The position numbers were made by a program, and so were the translations under genes. Source: Bacteroidales bacterium (GTDB lineage: Bacteria; Bacteroidota; Bacteroidia; Bacteroidales; P3). Taken from it: a DNA stretch of 45,128 nucleotides. The notes beneath the pieces are model-generated. The model searched no databases. It saw nothing but the letters and a program-made list of their open reading frames with translations, and was not told the DNA's origin. The stretch lies in contig JAKSMQ010000012.1 of the NCBI GenBank assembly GCA_024400565.1, forward strand, positions 1 through 45,128. Direction: 5' to 3'. Shown one piece after another: positions 7,324 through 15,066 of the stretch (the stretch's first letter is position 1; every line of letters starts with the position of its first letter).

Positions 7324-7331
7324 CAAAAGTA
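7324..7331 (-). promoter_or_regulatory. Bacteroidetes -7 box (TACTTTTG) for the small lipoprotein
   Basis: The minus strand reads TACTTTTGCAC, 48 nt upstream of the start codon at 7276. Confidence 0.6.
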
Positions 7332-7520
7332 CACTTATTTCCTATATGAGAAAAAACTAAAAAGCAAAAAAATCTTAATAATCTTGTAACTCTCTGAAAT
7401 ATAGTGCTAATTTTTCTTTGGGATATAAGACAATTTTTCGTCTAATTAGTGTTATTTTTTGCCTGATAAGGCTTCTATTTTAACGATTTTGCCTTATTTT
7501 TATTGCAGTATTTTAGCCAA

Positions 7521-8108
7521 TTAGGGAAGAGGAACAAGTCCGCTGAAACCCATAAATGCCATAGCAAGAATACCTGCAGATACAAGTGCGATAGGGATAC
7601 CCTTCATGCCTTTGGGAACGCCAGTAAGCTCGAGATGCTCGCGAATACCGGCAAAGATTACCAATGCCAATGTGAAGCCAACAGCAATGCTGGCAGCATA
7701 TACAACGCTCTGAAGAAGGTTCATATCCTTCTGAACAACGAGGATGGCTACACCAAGTACGGCACAGTTGGTAGTAATAAGAGGAAGGAATACACCCAAA
7801 GTCTGATAGAGTGCGGGGGCAATCTTTTTGAGAACAATCTCTACCATCTGAACGAGACCTGCGATTACGAGAATGTACGCGATGGTCTGAAGATATTCCA
7901 GACCGGTGGGTTTAAGAACATAAGAGAAGAGCAACCAGGTTACGAGAGTAGCGAGCAGCATTACAAAGAGAACTGCACCACCCATACCAATGGAGCTTTT
8001 TACATCCTTAGATACACCCAGGAAGGGGCAAATGCCGAGGAACTGGGAGAGTACTACATTGTTTACGAAGATTGCTCCGATAATTAATGCGAAATATCCT
8101 ATAGTCAT
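7521..8108 (-). CDS. rnfA: RnfA/RsxA, membrane subunit of the Rnf electron-transport complex
   Basis: A 195-residue protein with six predicted membrane helices, full length for RnfA. The N-terminal signature NNVVLSQFLGICPFLGVSK and the central PLITTNCAVLG both match RnfA rather than its homologue NqrE. These segments carry the cysteines that bind an intramembrane Fe-S cluster. Rnf couples ferredoxin:NAD+ oxidoreduction to Na+ or H+ transport. In Bacteroidetes rnfA is usually the last gene of rnfBCDGEA; here no other rnf gene is upstream, because 230 nt of spacer and then an unrelated DUF2723 gene precede it. It has its own promoter-like box at 8245-8252. The rest of the complex would have to be encoded elsewhere. 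Confidence 0.93.
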   Translation of the reverse strand: MTIGYFALIIGAIFVNNVVLSQFLGICPFLGVSKDVKSSIGMGGAVLFVMLLATLVTWLLFSYVLKPTGLEYLQTIAYILVIAGLVQMVEIVLKKIAPALYQTLGVFLPLITTNCAVLGVAILVVQKDMNLLQSVVYAASIAVGFTLALVIFAGIREHLELTGVPKGMKGIPIALVSAGILAMAFMGFSGLVPLP

Positions 8109-8244
8109 AATGATATTTTATTTGTATTATTCTATTTATTATACGCGTTGATACCCTTTCTTTAGGTTGTATGGATTCGCAAAGCACTGTAACTCTTATA
8201 ACAAGAGAACAAATCCAAACCTACAGATTGGAATATTCAAGAGG

Positions 8245-8252
8245 CAAAGATA
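8245..8252 (-). promoter_or_regulatory. Bacteroidetes -7 box (TATCTTTG) for rnfA
   Basis: The minus strand reads CGTATCTTTGCC, 137 nt upstream of the rnfA start, implying a leader of about 130 nt. No obvious -33 TTTG at 19-21 bp. Confidence 0.5.
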
Positions 8253-8338
8253 CGAAATCTTTTGAAAACATGAGCACTTTTTGCAAAAAATCTTTCTATT
8301 TTTGACACCTTAGGGCTATTCTATCATGGCAAAAACTA

Positions 8339-10261
8339 CTAGATCTTTTCTCTTACCAATGTGGCTTCTGCCTTATTGTTGCGAGCATCGAGTGTATCAG
8401 CAATTGTCTTCAGGAAACCCTGATATCGCTGGTGGAACCTCTTACCTGTAATATCCAGATAGGTAGAAGCAGGCGTAGTCCATTGCAACGATTGTGCCAC
8501 ATGGCGATAGGCCTCCTCTGTCGCTACTCCTTCTTCAGTCGGCTCGTCCGCGAGTCGGTAGCAGATACCCGATAGTTGTAATCTGTCGGGGAATACCGAC
8601 CTGTAATCCAGCCATCCGTAGTAGGTAAAATAAACGGGAGTTTTCTCACTATGGTTTTCTAACAAATAAGCAAAAGCACGATAGCCACGCAACTGATTTC
8701 CTTCCTCATCTACACACTCTGGGGCATTCTGTTCGGCATACCACTTAGTGGTGAGTAGCGTCAGATTGATTACTCTCACATCTCTGCGATATTTCTCAAC
8801 CTCTTGCATATACCAGAGGGGGAAGGTATCATTGTCGCCCACAGTAAAAAGAATTGCGTTAGGTTCGCACGAAGAGAGCATATTAATGGCTGTATCGCGA
8901 GCCGCATTATTGTGGGAACGGTCGTTGTAGTGGTAATTCATAACCAGCATTAAAGCCGGAACCAGCATGACAGCCCAGACCCATCTTTCATTCCACCCCT
9001 TCTTTTCTACCCATTCTACCAAGGCTTCAACGCCCATTCCTATCCAGATGGCAATAGCAAAGAACGAGAGAACAAAAGCGTAGTCGCGCTCTCGAGGCTG
9101 ATAACAGGGCATATTCAAATAGATAGCCAGACCTATCCCGCCGAAGAAAAAGAGCGTAAACAGGGACCAGAAACCTTTTCGATGCTTCTTCCAATGGTAC
9201 CACAATCCCAGCAAAGCCAATAATAGCGGCAAACACAATAGCTCGTAGAAATTGCGGCCGCAATAATTAAGGCCTATATACCGGAAATACATGCATCCTA
9301 ACTGGTAGGTGCAGAGAAACTGAAGATTGTCAAGTACGTTGGGCTTGAACTCTACCGTTCCGTCTTCTTTGATCTCCTTCCCATGGAAGCCGCTCCACTC
9401 AGCATAATTCTTATCGTCGCCCGGATGCTTGCGCCAGATACGGGGATAGAGAGCAGGTCCGTTCTCATACTGTTTGCGTTTGATATACGTCTCAAAGGCT
9501 TCTGCCGTGGAGGGATTGGTATTATTGATTGTAGGATTGGATGCCGCCCTCAGGGGGATAATGGCATAAGGAGTTAGACCTAGAAGGAAGAAGAATAGGG
9601 CAAACGATACAACACCCACACAACGACTTATGCGAAGCTCTCTTCTGTTTGGCCACAGGGTAATTGCCATCACTACCAGAATGGCTGGAATAGTGAGCCA
9701 GACCATCTCGTGCACGCATACCCCCAATCCTTCAAGCAAGGCTATCAGCAACACCCAACGCGCACTCCCGTTCAATCTGCTTCGATAAGATATGCTCCAA
9801 CGCATAGTAGCCCATACCGCTACAGATGCAAGGAGCATGGCCAGACTATAGACTTCGCTTTCAACAGCCGAGAACCACGCCGTATCGCAGAAGGTGTAAC
9901 AGAGTGATCCTACCGAGGCTGCCAGGAATCCTGTTGCCTGCGGACGGCAATAGCGGATAGCATGGCAGATAGTCCAGAAGAGAAACATATTGGTCGCTCC
10001 TGCAGCCAGGGCTGAAAGCAGATTGCTCCAGAAAGCAATACGCGTAGGATCAGAGGCAATCAGGGTAAAACAATGAGCCAACAGCTGGTAGAGTGGAGCT
10101 CCCGGAGGATGACCCACACCCATGGTATAGGAGGTGGCTATAAACTCTCCGCAATCCCAAAACGATACCGTACGGGCAAGGGTGAGGAAATAGATTAGAA
10201 AGGTAAAGAGACCAATGGCCCATCCCAGTCTGACCGTCTTCTTTCTGAGAGCCGCATGCAT
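8339..10261 (-). CDS. DUF2723 polytopic membrane protein (glycosyltransferase-like)
   Basis: A protein of about 640 residues with a DUF2723 N-terminal region: a first helix, then TLARTVSFWDCGEFIATSYT and GVGHPPGAPLYQLL. The acidic residue in WDCGEF resembles the loop of GT-C glycosyltransferases such as protein O-mannosyltransferases. About ten further helices are followed by a soluble C-terminal domain (from about 470). The probable role is lipid-linked sugar transfer to periplasmic proteins or glycans; the family is not fully characterised. I chose the ATG at 10261, four bases after the lptE stop, instead of 10303, which would overlap lptE by 38 nt. Likely in one operon with lptE. Confidence 0.88.
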   Translation of the reverse strand: MHAALRKKTVRLGWAIGLFTFLIYFLTLARTVSFWDCGEFIATSYTMGVGHPPGAPLYQLLAHCFTLIASDPTRIAFWSNLLSALAAGATNMFLFWTICHAIRYCRPQATGFLAASVGSLCYTFCDTAWFSAVESEVYSLAMLLASVAVWATMRWSISYRSRLNGSARWVLLIALLEGLGVCVHEMVWLTIPAILVVMAITLWPNRRELRISRCVGVVSFALFFFLLGLTPYAIIPLRAASNPTINNTNPSTAEAFETYIKRKQYENGPALYPRIWRKHPGDDKNYAEWSGFHGKEIKEDGTVEFKPNVLDNLQFLCTYQLGCMYFRYIGLNYCGRNFYELLCLPLLLALLGLWYHWKKHRKGFWSLFTLFFFGGIGLAIYLNMPCYQPRERDYAFVLSFFAIAIWIGMGVEALVEWVEKKGWNERWVWAVMLVPALMLVMNYHYNDRSHNNAARDTAINMLSSCEPNAILFTVGDNDTFPLWYMQEVEKYRRDVRVINLTLLTTKWYAEQNAPECVDEEGNQLRGYRAFAYLLENHSEKTPVYFTYYGWLDYRSVFPDRLQLSGICYRLADEPTEEGVATEEAYRHVAQSLQWTTPASTYLDITGKRFHQRYQGFLKTIADTLDARNNKAEATLVREKI

Positions 10262-10265
10262 AGGA

Positions 10266-10778
10266 TTACCAGTTAACAACAGCTTTGTTAAAGACATCCT
10301 CACAAAGTTCTGTCACAATCTCAGTCATCAGAGAATTCTCTACCGACGAGAAATTGAGCGATGCATTATAATCGCGATAGCGCGAGAAACTCTGCTCAAA
10401 GTTAGCGCTTGGGTCGACATTATTCTCAAACTTGACCTTTATGGTAATAGTGAGACGATACATAGCCGCTTCGTCGCCACTACTGATAGCAGAGGCACGG
10501 GTAGCATATCCCGTTATCTCTCCGCTCACCTCCATGTCTCCATCGCCGTTCACAACGTTAAGGCTGGTCTGCGACGAGAACATGTTGCGCAAATCCTCTG
10601 TCAGCTTCTGGCTCAGCTGAGGATTTACCGTTGAGGCATAGTTAGGGAAGGTTGTAACGCAAATAGTCTTAGCCTCGGGAGGAATAGAAGCCCCTGTGAA
10701 GGAGTATCCGCCCGAGCATCCTCCGATGCAAAAAGCAACCAGGAGAGACAGCAGACTAGTAATCGCGCGAGTCTTCAT
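10266..10778 (-). CDS. lptE: LptE-family lipoprotein (LPS assembly)
   Basis: An outer-membrane lipoprotein that would plug the LptD channel and help deliver lipopolysaccharide to the surface. From the ATG at 10778 the 170-residue precursor has a signal peptide and lipobox (LLVAFCIGGC, Cys at about 21), followed by the Bacteroidetes LptE opening GYSFTGASIPPEAKTICV. The body alternates short strands with the family-like segment ISGDEAAMYRLTITIKVKFEN. An ATG at 10799 would add seven residues and deepen the overlap with the small gene upstream. It is followed after four bases by the DUF2723 gene. Confidence 0.88.
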   Translation of the reverse strand: MKTRAITSLLSLLVAFCIGGCSGGYSFTGASIPPEAKTICVTTFPNYASTVNPQLSQKLTEDLRNMFSSQTSLNVVNGDGDMEVSGEITGYATRASAISSGDEAAMYRLTITIKVKFENNVDPSANFEQSFSRYRDYNASLNFSSVENSLMTEIVTELCEDVFNKAVVNW

Positions 10779-10926
10779 CGATGCGTTGTTCGTCTTCAAG
10801 CATCCAGAGCATATAGTTAGACTGTTGCTCCATATAGTTCAGAATATCGATCTTGGTAGGGAGGTCGGTTACATTCGACACTTCGTTTACCAACTCGTCT
10901 ATTTTGCGTTTGAAATTGATATCCAT
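10756..10926 (-). CDS. Conserved small protein upstream of lptE (56 residues)
   Basis: A short frame of 56 codons (MDINFKRKIDELVNEVSNVT, ending EQRIDEDSRDY) with an amphipathic, acidic helical composition and no signal peptide or membrane segment. It starts 50 nt after a good TAnnTTTG promoter box and overlaps the lptE start by 23 nt, so it is the first gene of that transcript. I do not recognise a named family. Its codon choice matches the neighbours, which supports it being real. Confidence 0.7.
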   Translation of the reverse strand: MDINFKRKIDELVNEVSNVTDLPTKIDILNYMEQQSNYMLWMLEDEQRIDEDSRDY

Positions 10927-10975
10927 AATGTTTATGTTGGAATAATTATTGTTTCTTTTCTGTTGATTGACGTTG

Positions 10976-10983
10976 CAAAGATA
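10976..10983 (-). promoter_or_regulatory. Bacteroidetes -7 box (TATCTTTG) for the lptE operon
   Basis: The minus strand reads CTTATCTTTGCAACG, 50 nt before the start of the 56-residue gene. Confidence 0.6.
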
Positions 10984-11014
10984 AGAATTATTTGCGATAT
11001 GCGAGAAAGTATTT

Positions 11015-11638
11015 TCAAATCTCCTCGACCAAAGCCGAACCGGTTATAAGATAACGGCGTCCGTCGGCCTCGTCAAGACATTTGAACCTTGTACGCACTC
11101 TCTCCTCCAGTTTGAAAATCCTATCGTTCTGACCTTTGATACAGAACCGCGTACCGGGTTCCAGGTTCTTTACCATCAGATAATCCTCCTGCTTATAGTC
11201 GGGGTCGTAGTGGTGGAGCTGGGCCTCTATGTCGAGCATCAGCTGTCGCTTGAGGGGTATGCGTCTGATATAGCGTTGTTTCAACTTCTCGATATCGGGC
11301 GGAAACTGGTAGTTGGCCAATAACCTGGCATACTCCTGCTGCCACTCGTGCCCATGAGGCTGAACCCTGGTCCCGAACAGTTTGTGGGTGTTGAGATGGG
11401 CCATCTCGTGCAAAAGTACCCAAAGGAAGAGATAAGGATTCAGATTGCCGTTCACGCTTATCTCATGGTAGGGATGTTCGGGTTGAGGCCATCTGTAATC
11501 GCCCAACTTGGAATTACGTCGGGGGGTGATGCGCATCTTCACCTGGTTGGTCTGGGTGAGGAACACAAACACATCGTCCACGGCCTCAAGGGGAAGATAC
11601 TTCGCCAGAGTGGCCTTATATTGTTCCTCCCTCGTCAT
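11015..11638 (-). CDS. SprT-like zinc metalloprotease domain protein
   Basis: A 207-residue cytoplasmic protein. The zinc-binding motif HEMAH is at 77-81 (WVLLHEMAHLNTH), with a further histidine pair at 95-97 (PHGHEWQ), as in SprT/Spartan domains. In eukaryotes such domains cut DNA-protein crosslinks; bacterial SprT proteins are poorly understood. The C-terminal part (from about 150) is a small basic, strand-rich domain, but the four-cysteine zinc ribbon found in some SprT proteins is not visible. The gene is the last of a tight minus-strand run: its start overlaps the end of the small lipoprotein gene by 23 nt. Confidence 0.88.
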   Translation of the reverse strand: MTREEQYKATLAKYLPLEAVDDVFVFLTQTNQVKMRITPRRNSKLGDYRWPQPEHPYHEISVNGNLNPYLFLWVLLHEMAHLNTHKLFGTRVQPHGHEWQQEYARLLANYQFPPDIEKLKQRYIRRIPLKRQLMLDIEAQLHHYDPDYKQEDYLMVKNLEPGTRFCIKGQNDRIFKLEERVRTRFKCLDEADGRRYLITGSALVEEI

Positions 11639-11801
11639 AGCCGATTGTGGATTCTTCGCCGAAGGTATGCATCGAGAAAGTAGGGCAGTCGCAATGGCGC
11701 TTCTTGCGATGCTTGGTCATATGAACGCCCTTGCGGCTGCAACCGCACATCAGACCGCCTGCCAGGAGCAGGACCACCACTATTGTAAGTCGCCTGTTCA
11801 T
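11616..11801 (-). CDS. Small lipoprotein with KRHCDCPTF motif
   Basis: A 61-residue precursor with a signal peptide and lipobox (LAGGLMCGC, Cys near 21). The mature part is short and basic, with the motif KKRHCDCPTF. Similar Cys-x-Cys-Pro motifs occur in small Bacteroidetes lipoproteins, some of them gliding-related, but I cannot place it in a family. It overlaps bcp by 4 nt upstream and the SprT-like gene by 23 nt downstream, so all three are probably co-translated. Confidence 0.65.
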   Translation of the reverse strand: MNRRLTIVVVLLLAGGLMCGCSRKGVHMTKHRKKRHCDCPTFSMHTFGEESTIGYDEGGTI

Positions 11802-12247
11802 TCTCCGAGTAGCTGTTGGGTATGGTTCTTGGTATTGACCTTGGAGATGGCCTCCACAATTACACCCTCCTCATCAATTACATAGGTCGTCCTTAGAGTG
11901 CCCTCGGTCTCCTTTCCGTACATCTTCTTGATGCCCCATGCCTCATAGGCCTTGAGCAGAGTAAGATCCGTATCGGAGATGAGATGGAAGGGAAGCTGCT
12001 GTTTCTCAATAAAACGGCGATGAGAAGCCTGACTGTCGCGACTCACGCCCAGTACTTCATAGCCCAGCGAGAGAAAACGATGATAATTGTCGCGCAAATC
12101 GCAGGCTTCGGCCGTACATCCGGGGGTACTGTCCTTCGGATAGAAATAGAGTACAAGCTTCTTGCCTTTGAAATCGGACAGACAGACCCTATTGCCGTTC
12201 TCGTCAAATCCCTCAAAATCGGGAGCCTTGGTTCCTTTCTGGAGCAT
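11798..12247 (-). CDS. bcp: Thiol peroxidase Bcp (PrxQ-type peroxiredoxin)
   Basis: Reduces hydrogen peroxide and organic hydroperoxides using thioredoxin. From the ATG at 12247 the protein is 149 residues, normal for the family, and starts MLQKGTKAPDFEG. The peroxidatic and resolving cysteines lie in PKDSTPGCTAEACDLRD, spaced five apart as in PrxQ. The family segments LVLYFYPKD and VLGVSRDSQASHRRFIEKQ are present. Using the ATG at 12292 would add 15 residues and overlap the upstream gene, which is unlikely. It stands between the SGNH/T9SS gene and the small lipoprotein. Confidence 0.94.
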   Translation of the reverse strand: MLQKGTKAPDFEGFDENGNRVCLSDFKGKKLVLYFYPKDSTPGCTAEACDLRDNYHRFLSLGYEVLGVSRDSQASHRRFIEKQQLPFHLISDTDLTLLKAYEAWGIKKMYGKETEGTLRTTYVIDEEGVIVEAISKVNTKNHTQQLLGE

Positions 12248-12267
12248 GGTTTTTCTAGATTGACAGA

Positions 12268-13353
12268 TTATTTCTTTACAAACTTGCGGCATACCACACC
12301 ATTGCCGGTAGTTATGCGGACGGTATAGAGGCCTTTGGGGAGATCCGAGATAGAGATACGGCGAGTAGCCACAGCCGGCTGCTTAACCTTGCGTCCGGCC
12401 ATATCAATAACTTCAATAGCCTGAATCTGAGCGCCAGACACCTCGATATTGATTACATCGCTGGCAGGGTTGGGATAGAGATTTACCTGAGCCTGGATGG
12501 AGGAAAGGATGCTGACCTGGGTAGTATCGGTTCCACCCGTACCGGTAGTATCTGTGGTTGTGGTATCTGCAGGTGCTGCGCCACGTTGCCAGCGGCTTAT
12601 GGAGTCAAACACAACACGGTTGGCCACGTTACGGATAATCTGAGCCGTATTGTCGTCAAGACCGGCGGTATAGGTAATATCGAGAGGAGTACTCTTGAAG
12701 ATCATGGTGTAGAAAGAGCAGGCTGCAGCATAGCTGCCGGCCATAGAGGGATGGCTGCCGTCGCCCGAATATAGCTCAATCTCAGGATAGTTGTGGCGGA
12801 TATAATGCCATACGCGGCCAACGGGACAAACCGAAGCGTCGCCCTGTTCCTTCATCATCATATAGCGGAGATAGAGCAGGCTGTCCATTCCCTCATAGGT
12901 GCCGAGGGGAGGGAAGAACTGGGCGTTATAGCTGTCGCCGTCCTTGCGGCCCCAGGTCATATAGAACATAGCCTCGCCGTCGGGATTATACTGATAGACA
13001 GCAGCTGCCAGCTGGAGACCATAGGGAAGGGTCTGCGCCTGGAACTGGCCATCGGGGAACGAGGGCTCCTGGCTCTGGGCCTGCAACACAACGAAGTCCC
13101 ATCCGCCTTGCTGAATCATCTGCATCGACTGGTTGGAGCAATGGCCGTTGAAGGTACAGCCGCCGGGGGTATTGGCCTGGTAATCAATATCGCGATGGGT
13201 GCTTTGAGCCACCTGCTGAACGAGGTAAGGAAGATTATTGACCTCGGTATAGCTATTACCGATAAAAAGAACGCGGGCGTTGCCGTTGCCTTGAGCAAAG
13301 ACAGACAATCCACCCGAAACCAAGAGTGTCAAAGCAAGTAAAAGTCTCTTCAT
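12268..13353 (-). CDS. Secreted SGNH-hydrolase-like protein with T9SS sorting domain
   Basis: A 361-residue exported protein with a signal peptide (MKRLLLALTLLVSGGLSVFA, then Q). An SGNH-like esterase fold follows: block I is LFIGNSYT (Ser34) and block V is DGSHP (Asp198, His201). The substrate is unknown; relatives include DUF4886-type proteins. After a Thr-rich linker (about 265-285) comes a type IX secretion sorting domain starting LYPNPASDVINIEV and ending VCRKFVKK, which directs outer-membrane translocation and surface attachment. I chose the ATG at 13353 because it gives a clean signal peptide; the frame stays open to 13407. A promoter box lies 52 nt upstream. Confidence 0.88.
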   Translation of the reverse strand: MKRLLLALTLLVSGGLSVFAQGNGNARVLFIGNSYTEVNNLPYLVQQVAQSTHRDIDYQANTPGGCTFNGHCSNQSMQMIQQGGWDFVVLQAQSQEPSFPDGQFQAQTLPYGLQLAAAVYQYNPDGEAMFYMTWGRKDGDSYNAQFFPPLGTYEGMDSLLYLRYMMMKEQGDASVCPVGRVWHYIRHNYPEIELYSGDGSHPSMAGSYAAACSFYTMIFKSTPLDITYTAGLDDNTAQIIRNVANRVVFDSISRWQRGAAPADTTTTDTTGTGGTDTTQVSILSSIQAQVNLYPNPASDVINIEVSGAQIQAIEVIDMAGRKVKQPAVATRRISISDLPKGLYTVRITTGNGVVCRKFVKK

Positions 13354-13404
13354 AATGCTGATTCTAATATAGTTGAATAATTTATTTGATTCAATAATAA
13401 AATG

Positions 13405-13412
13405 CAAAGATA
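13405..13412 (-). promoter_or_regulatory. Bacteroidetes -7 box (TATCTTTG) for the SGNH/T9SS gene
   Basis: The minus strand reads TTGTATCTTTGCATT, 52 nt upstream of the chosen start at 13353. It lies just outside the longer frame, consistent with the shorter protein start. Confidence 0.6.
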
Positions 13413-13896
13413 CAAAAAAAAATGAATAGCAGATATTTTTTGTCTCAAGAGGATTATTTTGCGTTCAAAATCATTCGTCCTGACTGTCATTTGTTATTAG
13501 AAATCAATCATCTTCACGTAATGTAATATTTCGGAAATATTCTACCCTCAAGGCATTTTTTCGTTAAGACGATTATTGGAATCCGACCCAGACAGCTTCT
13601 AGCGTCCACCTAGCCTCCACTTAGCGTCCATATAACGTCCACCTAGCCTCTACTATTTGGCAAAAAAGTGGACGCTATGTGCTCCCTATGTGGACTCTAT
13701 ATGGAGAGTATGAGGAACTTTTATTAACCCTGAGGTCGCAGATAATCGAAGTAGGGCTCTTTGGATAGATTATCTTCGGGCTAGAGGGCAAGAGAGGTCC
13801 AGGCGGAAAGGCAGCCGTACCTTTGCAATTGCATTTGTACAGCCGCCTTTGTATTGGGGTTTAGTACGGGGATTATTCTCTCAATCCTTCCTGTCT
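13413..13896. other. Intergenic region holding an inverted 11-bp array
   Basis: No gene is supported in this 480-bp stretch. 13599-13711 holds the paired 11-bp arrays listed separately. A TACCTTTG box on the + strand at about 13818-13825 faces only antisense DNA, and the imperfect inverted repeat GGCAGCCGTAC / GTACAGCCGCC around it could form a hairpin. Neither has an obvious gene to serve. Confidence 0.5.
13599..13711. repeat. Paired inverted 11-bp arrays, unit nTAGCGTCCAC
   Basis: The left array has five units: CTAGCGTCCAC, CTAGCCTCCAC, TTAGCGTCCAT, ATAACGTCCAC, CTAGCCTCTAC (13599-13653). The centre is TATTTGGCAAAAAA (13654-13667). The right array has four units in the opposite sense: GTGGACGCTAT, GTGCTCCCTAT, GTGGACTCTAT, ATGGAGAGTAT (13668-13711). 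Read on the minus strand, the right units give ATAGCGTCCAC, the same consensus as the left units, so a transcript folds into an imperfect hairpin of about 45 bp. Confidence 0.9.
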
Positions 13897-15066
13897 CTAT
13901 CTCGAGAACATAATCTTCTCGCTGTTGAACATTCTGGACAGAACCCATACGGAGACCATGGTATAGGAAATGTTGCAGGCAAAGGTAATGATGATGGGCA
14001 TCATAGAAGCCTGGTGAGAGAATACAGCACTCATACTGTGGACGCTATTGAAGAAAGGTATGAAGTAATAGCCAAGACCTTCGACTGCGCCACTAGTGAG
14101 CATGGGAGAGATTCCTATGCCCATGACTGCCAGCATGAAAGGCACCACCAGAGTACCTGCCGACTTCACGTCCTTGGCAATAGCCGAGAGGATGGAGATG
14201 CAGGAGGTCATTACCAGTACGGCCGAAAGAATAATGCAGAGAAGAGCCGCATAGTCGCCGAAAACGTAGCGCGACATATCGATAGAGACATCGCTGGTAG
14301 GAGACATCTTGGGCAGAGAAAGCATAATGCCGACAAAGCTGGAACATCCGCTAAGGAGGGCAAAGAGCGAGAGCGAGAGAATCTTGCCCCATGCCAACTC
14401 GCTGCGTTTCATGGGAGTTACAAGCAAGGTTGCGATAGTTCCGCGCTCTTTTTCTCCGGCAATAGCCGAGGGAGCAATTGCCATACAGGCCGAGAAGAGC
14501 ATCATTAGTATAAGCATAGGGATGAGTCGCGAGAAGATGTCCGAGAGCGAGCTGTCTATGTCATCGGCAGAAGCCAGGTCGAAATTCCGCTCTTCCATAT
14601 TGATGTCAAACAGGTTGGGTATCTGGCTCGACTCCCAGCTGTTGAGGCGCTCGCAGATATTCTGGTAGGTGGCCTGACTGGCAAGGTTGGCCGAATTGTA
14701 GTAGATGCGGATGTTGGGAATCTCCGAGGTTACGGTTGCGGGATATTCCACATAGACCACGTTGTTGTCCTTGTTGCGGATCTGAGCCATAACAGAAGCC
14801 GTATCAAAGCGTCCGGTCTGAACGTCGAGCGAGTCGAAGGCAACCATCATCTCCTGGGGCATATTCTGAACCAGGACGGCTACCGGCTGAATGGTTTTCC
14901 CTATCTCCTCTTCTACCGACTTGCTGATGCCCTGGCCCATGAATGTGTATACCAGATAGAGCAAGAGTCCCGGCATGATGACAGAAGTGAAGAAAAGCTG
15001 CTTGTCACGGAAGAAACGGGCACATTCCTTGCGGAAGATGGTCAATATGTTGTTGCGTTTTTTCAT
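13897..15066 (-). CDS. ABC transporter permease, NatB type (ABC-2)
   Basis: A 389-residue inner-membrane permease. Helix 1 (about 21-43) is followed by a large periplasmic domain (about 44-175) and then five further helices, the ABC-2 / NatB arrangement. The motif AIAGEKERGTIATLLVTPMKRSEL (about 203-226) is characteristic of ABC-2 exporters. In Bacillus NatAB exports Na+; here the substrate is inferred only from similarity. Its start overlaps the ATPase gene by 4 nt (ATGA), so the two subunits are co-translated. No terminator is evident immediately downstream. Confidence 0.92.
   Translation of the reverse strand: MKKRNNILTIFRKECARFFRDKQLFFTSVIMPGLLLYLVYTFMGQGISKSVEEEIGKTIQPVAVLVQNMPQEMMVAFDSLDVQTGRFDTASVMAQIRNKDNNVVYVEYPATVTSEIPNIRIYYNSANLASQATYQNICERLNSWESSQIPNLFDINMEERNFDLASADDIDSSLSDIFSRLIPMLILMMLFSACMAIAPSAIAGEKERGTIATLLVTPMKRSELAWGKILSLSLFALLSGCSSFVGIMLSLPKMSPTSDVSIDMSRYVFGDYAALLCIILSAVLVMTSCISILSAIAKDVKSAGTLVVPFMLAVMGIGISPMLTSGAVEGLGYYFIPFFNSVHSMSAVFSHQASMMPIIITFACNISYTMVSVWVLSRMFNSEKIMFSR

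Noticed and set aside
7503-8087. 194-codon frame on the + strand
   Set aside because: Fully antisense to rnfA, which has unmistakable family motifs.
13599-13711. Integron attC site or simple transcription terminator
   Set aside because: There is no attC core structure and no integrase, and the array is too long and too regular for a terminator; it lies about 190 bp from the nearest gene end.
13849-14508. 219-codon + frame near a TACCTTTG box
   Set aside because: It runs antisense to the NatB-like permease; the box at about 13818 lacks a -33 element and probably occurs by chance.
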